Shown: one piece after another, positions 7,507-8,207 of the stretch | How positions within the stretch are numbered: the first letter of the stretch is position 1 | Layout of the letters: each line of letters begins with the position of its first letter | Assembly (NCBI GenBank): GCA_021741285.1 | Contig: JAIOYD010000059.1 | Location: forward strand, 1-8,207 | DNA: 8,207 nt | Reading direction: 5' to 3' | Source of the DNA: Rickettsiaceae bacterium | GTDB lineage: Bacteria > Pseudomonadota > Alphaproteobacteria > Rickettsiales > Rickettsiaceae | Notes under the pieces: model-generated | The model's input: only the letters and a program-made list of their open reading frames with translations | Told to the model about the DNA's origin: nothing | The model's database searches: none | Made by a program: the position numbers and the translations under genes

Positions 7507-8207
7507 CTATAATTCTCGAAGACCTAAACATAGTTCAAATAACTTATCTTTAAAAGGCTTTTTGGTAAGTGGCAAACGTTCAATTTGAAGCTTAATTAAA
7601 TCTCTATCAGTTGTTGGTAACGTCTCACAAATTCTAATTAAATCATGGTCAGAAAGGCAGTACCCTCTAGGTAAATCTACCGTTTGAGCACATTCTTCTC
7701 TCAGCATCAAAAAATGTGAAAAAATTTCCTTAAAAAGCTTAGGTCTATCTTGAAGCCCGAGTTTCTTTATAAATTTCTCGGGATTTATTTGATAGGTATC
7801 AGGGTTCAATAGTTTTTGGCTTCTTGCTTTATACGTTTCCCATAAATTTCTGCTGGCAATAGTATTGGACAACTCCCTGTGCAAAGGAATCAAATATTCT
7901 ACATCTCTAATAGCATATTCCGTCAACTCTTCTAAAAGTGGCCTTTCAAGCCAGTTTGCTTTCTGCATTGTTTTGTCTAAGTTAATATTAAGCATAGCCT
8001 TACACAGCCTGCCATAACCCATAACTTCATCAAAACCAATCACACCAGCTGCTATTTGAGTATCAAATACATTGATAGGTAACTTACCAAATAAATGGAG
8101 GAAAATATCAAAATCTTGATCAGGAGCATGAAAAACTTTGCATATTTTTCCATTTAACAACAAACCTTTCAAGGGAGTAATATTTTGTATTGCCAGGGCA
8201 TCAATTA
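7507..8207 (-). CDS. rnd: Ribonuclease D, 5' end outside the window
   Basis: RNase D is a 3'-5' exoribonuclease of the DEDDy group that trims the 3' ends of tRNA precursors. The frame is open from the right edge, showing 232 residues (IDALAIQNITPLKG... onward). A TTG near 8172 is only an internal codon, because coding sequence clearly continues past it. Exo II is seen as HAPDQD (visible residues 26-31, catalytic Asp31), followed by FDTQIAA. Exo III is YAIRD (97-101, Tyr97 and Asp101). Exo I, with its DxE pair, must lie in the missing N-terminal 40-50 residues. One HRDC-like RNA-binding region follows (about 153-210: LMLREECAQTVDLPRGYCLSDHDL). The short end after it fits the compact rickettsial form rather than the two-HRDC E. 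coli enzyme. It is separated from the DUF3576 gene by 43 nt, in which I see no strong terminator or promoter, so co-transcription is possible. Confidence 0.93.
   Translation of the reverse strand, partial: IDALAIQNITPLKGLLLNGKICKVFHAPDQDFDIFLHLFGKLPINVFDTQIAAGVIGFDEVMGYGRLCKAMLNINLDKTMQKANWLERPLLEELTEYAIRDVEYLIPLHRELSNTIASRNLWETYKARSQKLLNPDTYQINPEKFIKKLGLQDRPKLFKEIFSHFLMLREECAQTVDLPRGYCLSDHDLIRICETLPTTDRDLIKLQIERLPLTKKPFKDKLFELCLGLREL

Noticed and set aside
8170..8172. TTG as the start codon of rnd
   Set aside because: The frame stays open to the right edge and the residues upstream (IDALAIQNITP) fit the RNase D exonuclease domain, so the true start is outside the window.

Overview
The window looks like part of a Rickettsiales chromosome, most likely Rickettsiaceae or a close intracellular relative. 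The DNA is AT-rich. The leucyl-tRNA synthetase has the rickettsial style of sequence, and RNase D is the short form with one visible HRDC region. A DUF3576 gene sits directly upstream of leuS, as is common in alphaproteobacteria. The species cannot be named from the sequence alone.

Every supported gene is on the minus strand, so the window reads from right to left. The right part (about 8207 to 1844) is a compact housekeeping run: rnd (5' end outside the window), a DUF3576 envelope-protein gene, leuS, rluB, rsmD and radA. From DUF3576 to radA the genes are separated by 11 nt or less, or overlap by 14 to 20 nt, so they are probably co-transcribed and partly translationally coupled. The theme is RNA processing and translation (RNase D, LeuRS, RluB for 23S rRNA, RsmD for 16S rRNA), with the recombination protein RadA last. 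A short hairpin followed by five T's, about 90 nt past radA, is the best candidate for the end of this transcript.

The left part (about 1731 to 1) is accessory. It holds a 458-residue soluble protein that I do not recognise. Next to it is the transposase end of an IS630-family insertion sequence, which runs off the left edge. The unknown gene's stop codon falls at the inferred IS boundary beside a TA dinucleotide. The simplest reading is that the IS cut off the gene's 3' end and now supplies its stop codon.

No tRNA, rRNA or CRISPR array was seen. The only intergenic stretch of note is 1694-1843 (150 nt), which carries the candidate terminator and a short palindrome. No complete new defence or mobile system is visible. 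The most novel items are the unknown protein with its IS junction, and an unusual residue in the LeuRS editing pocket.
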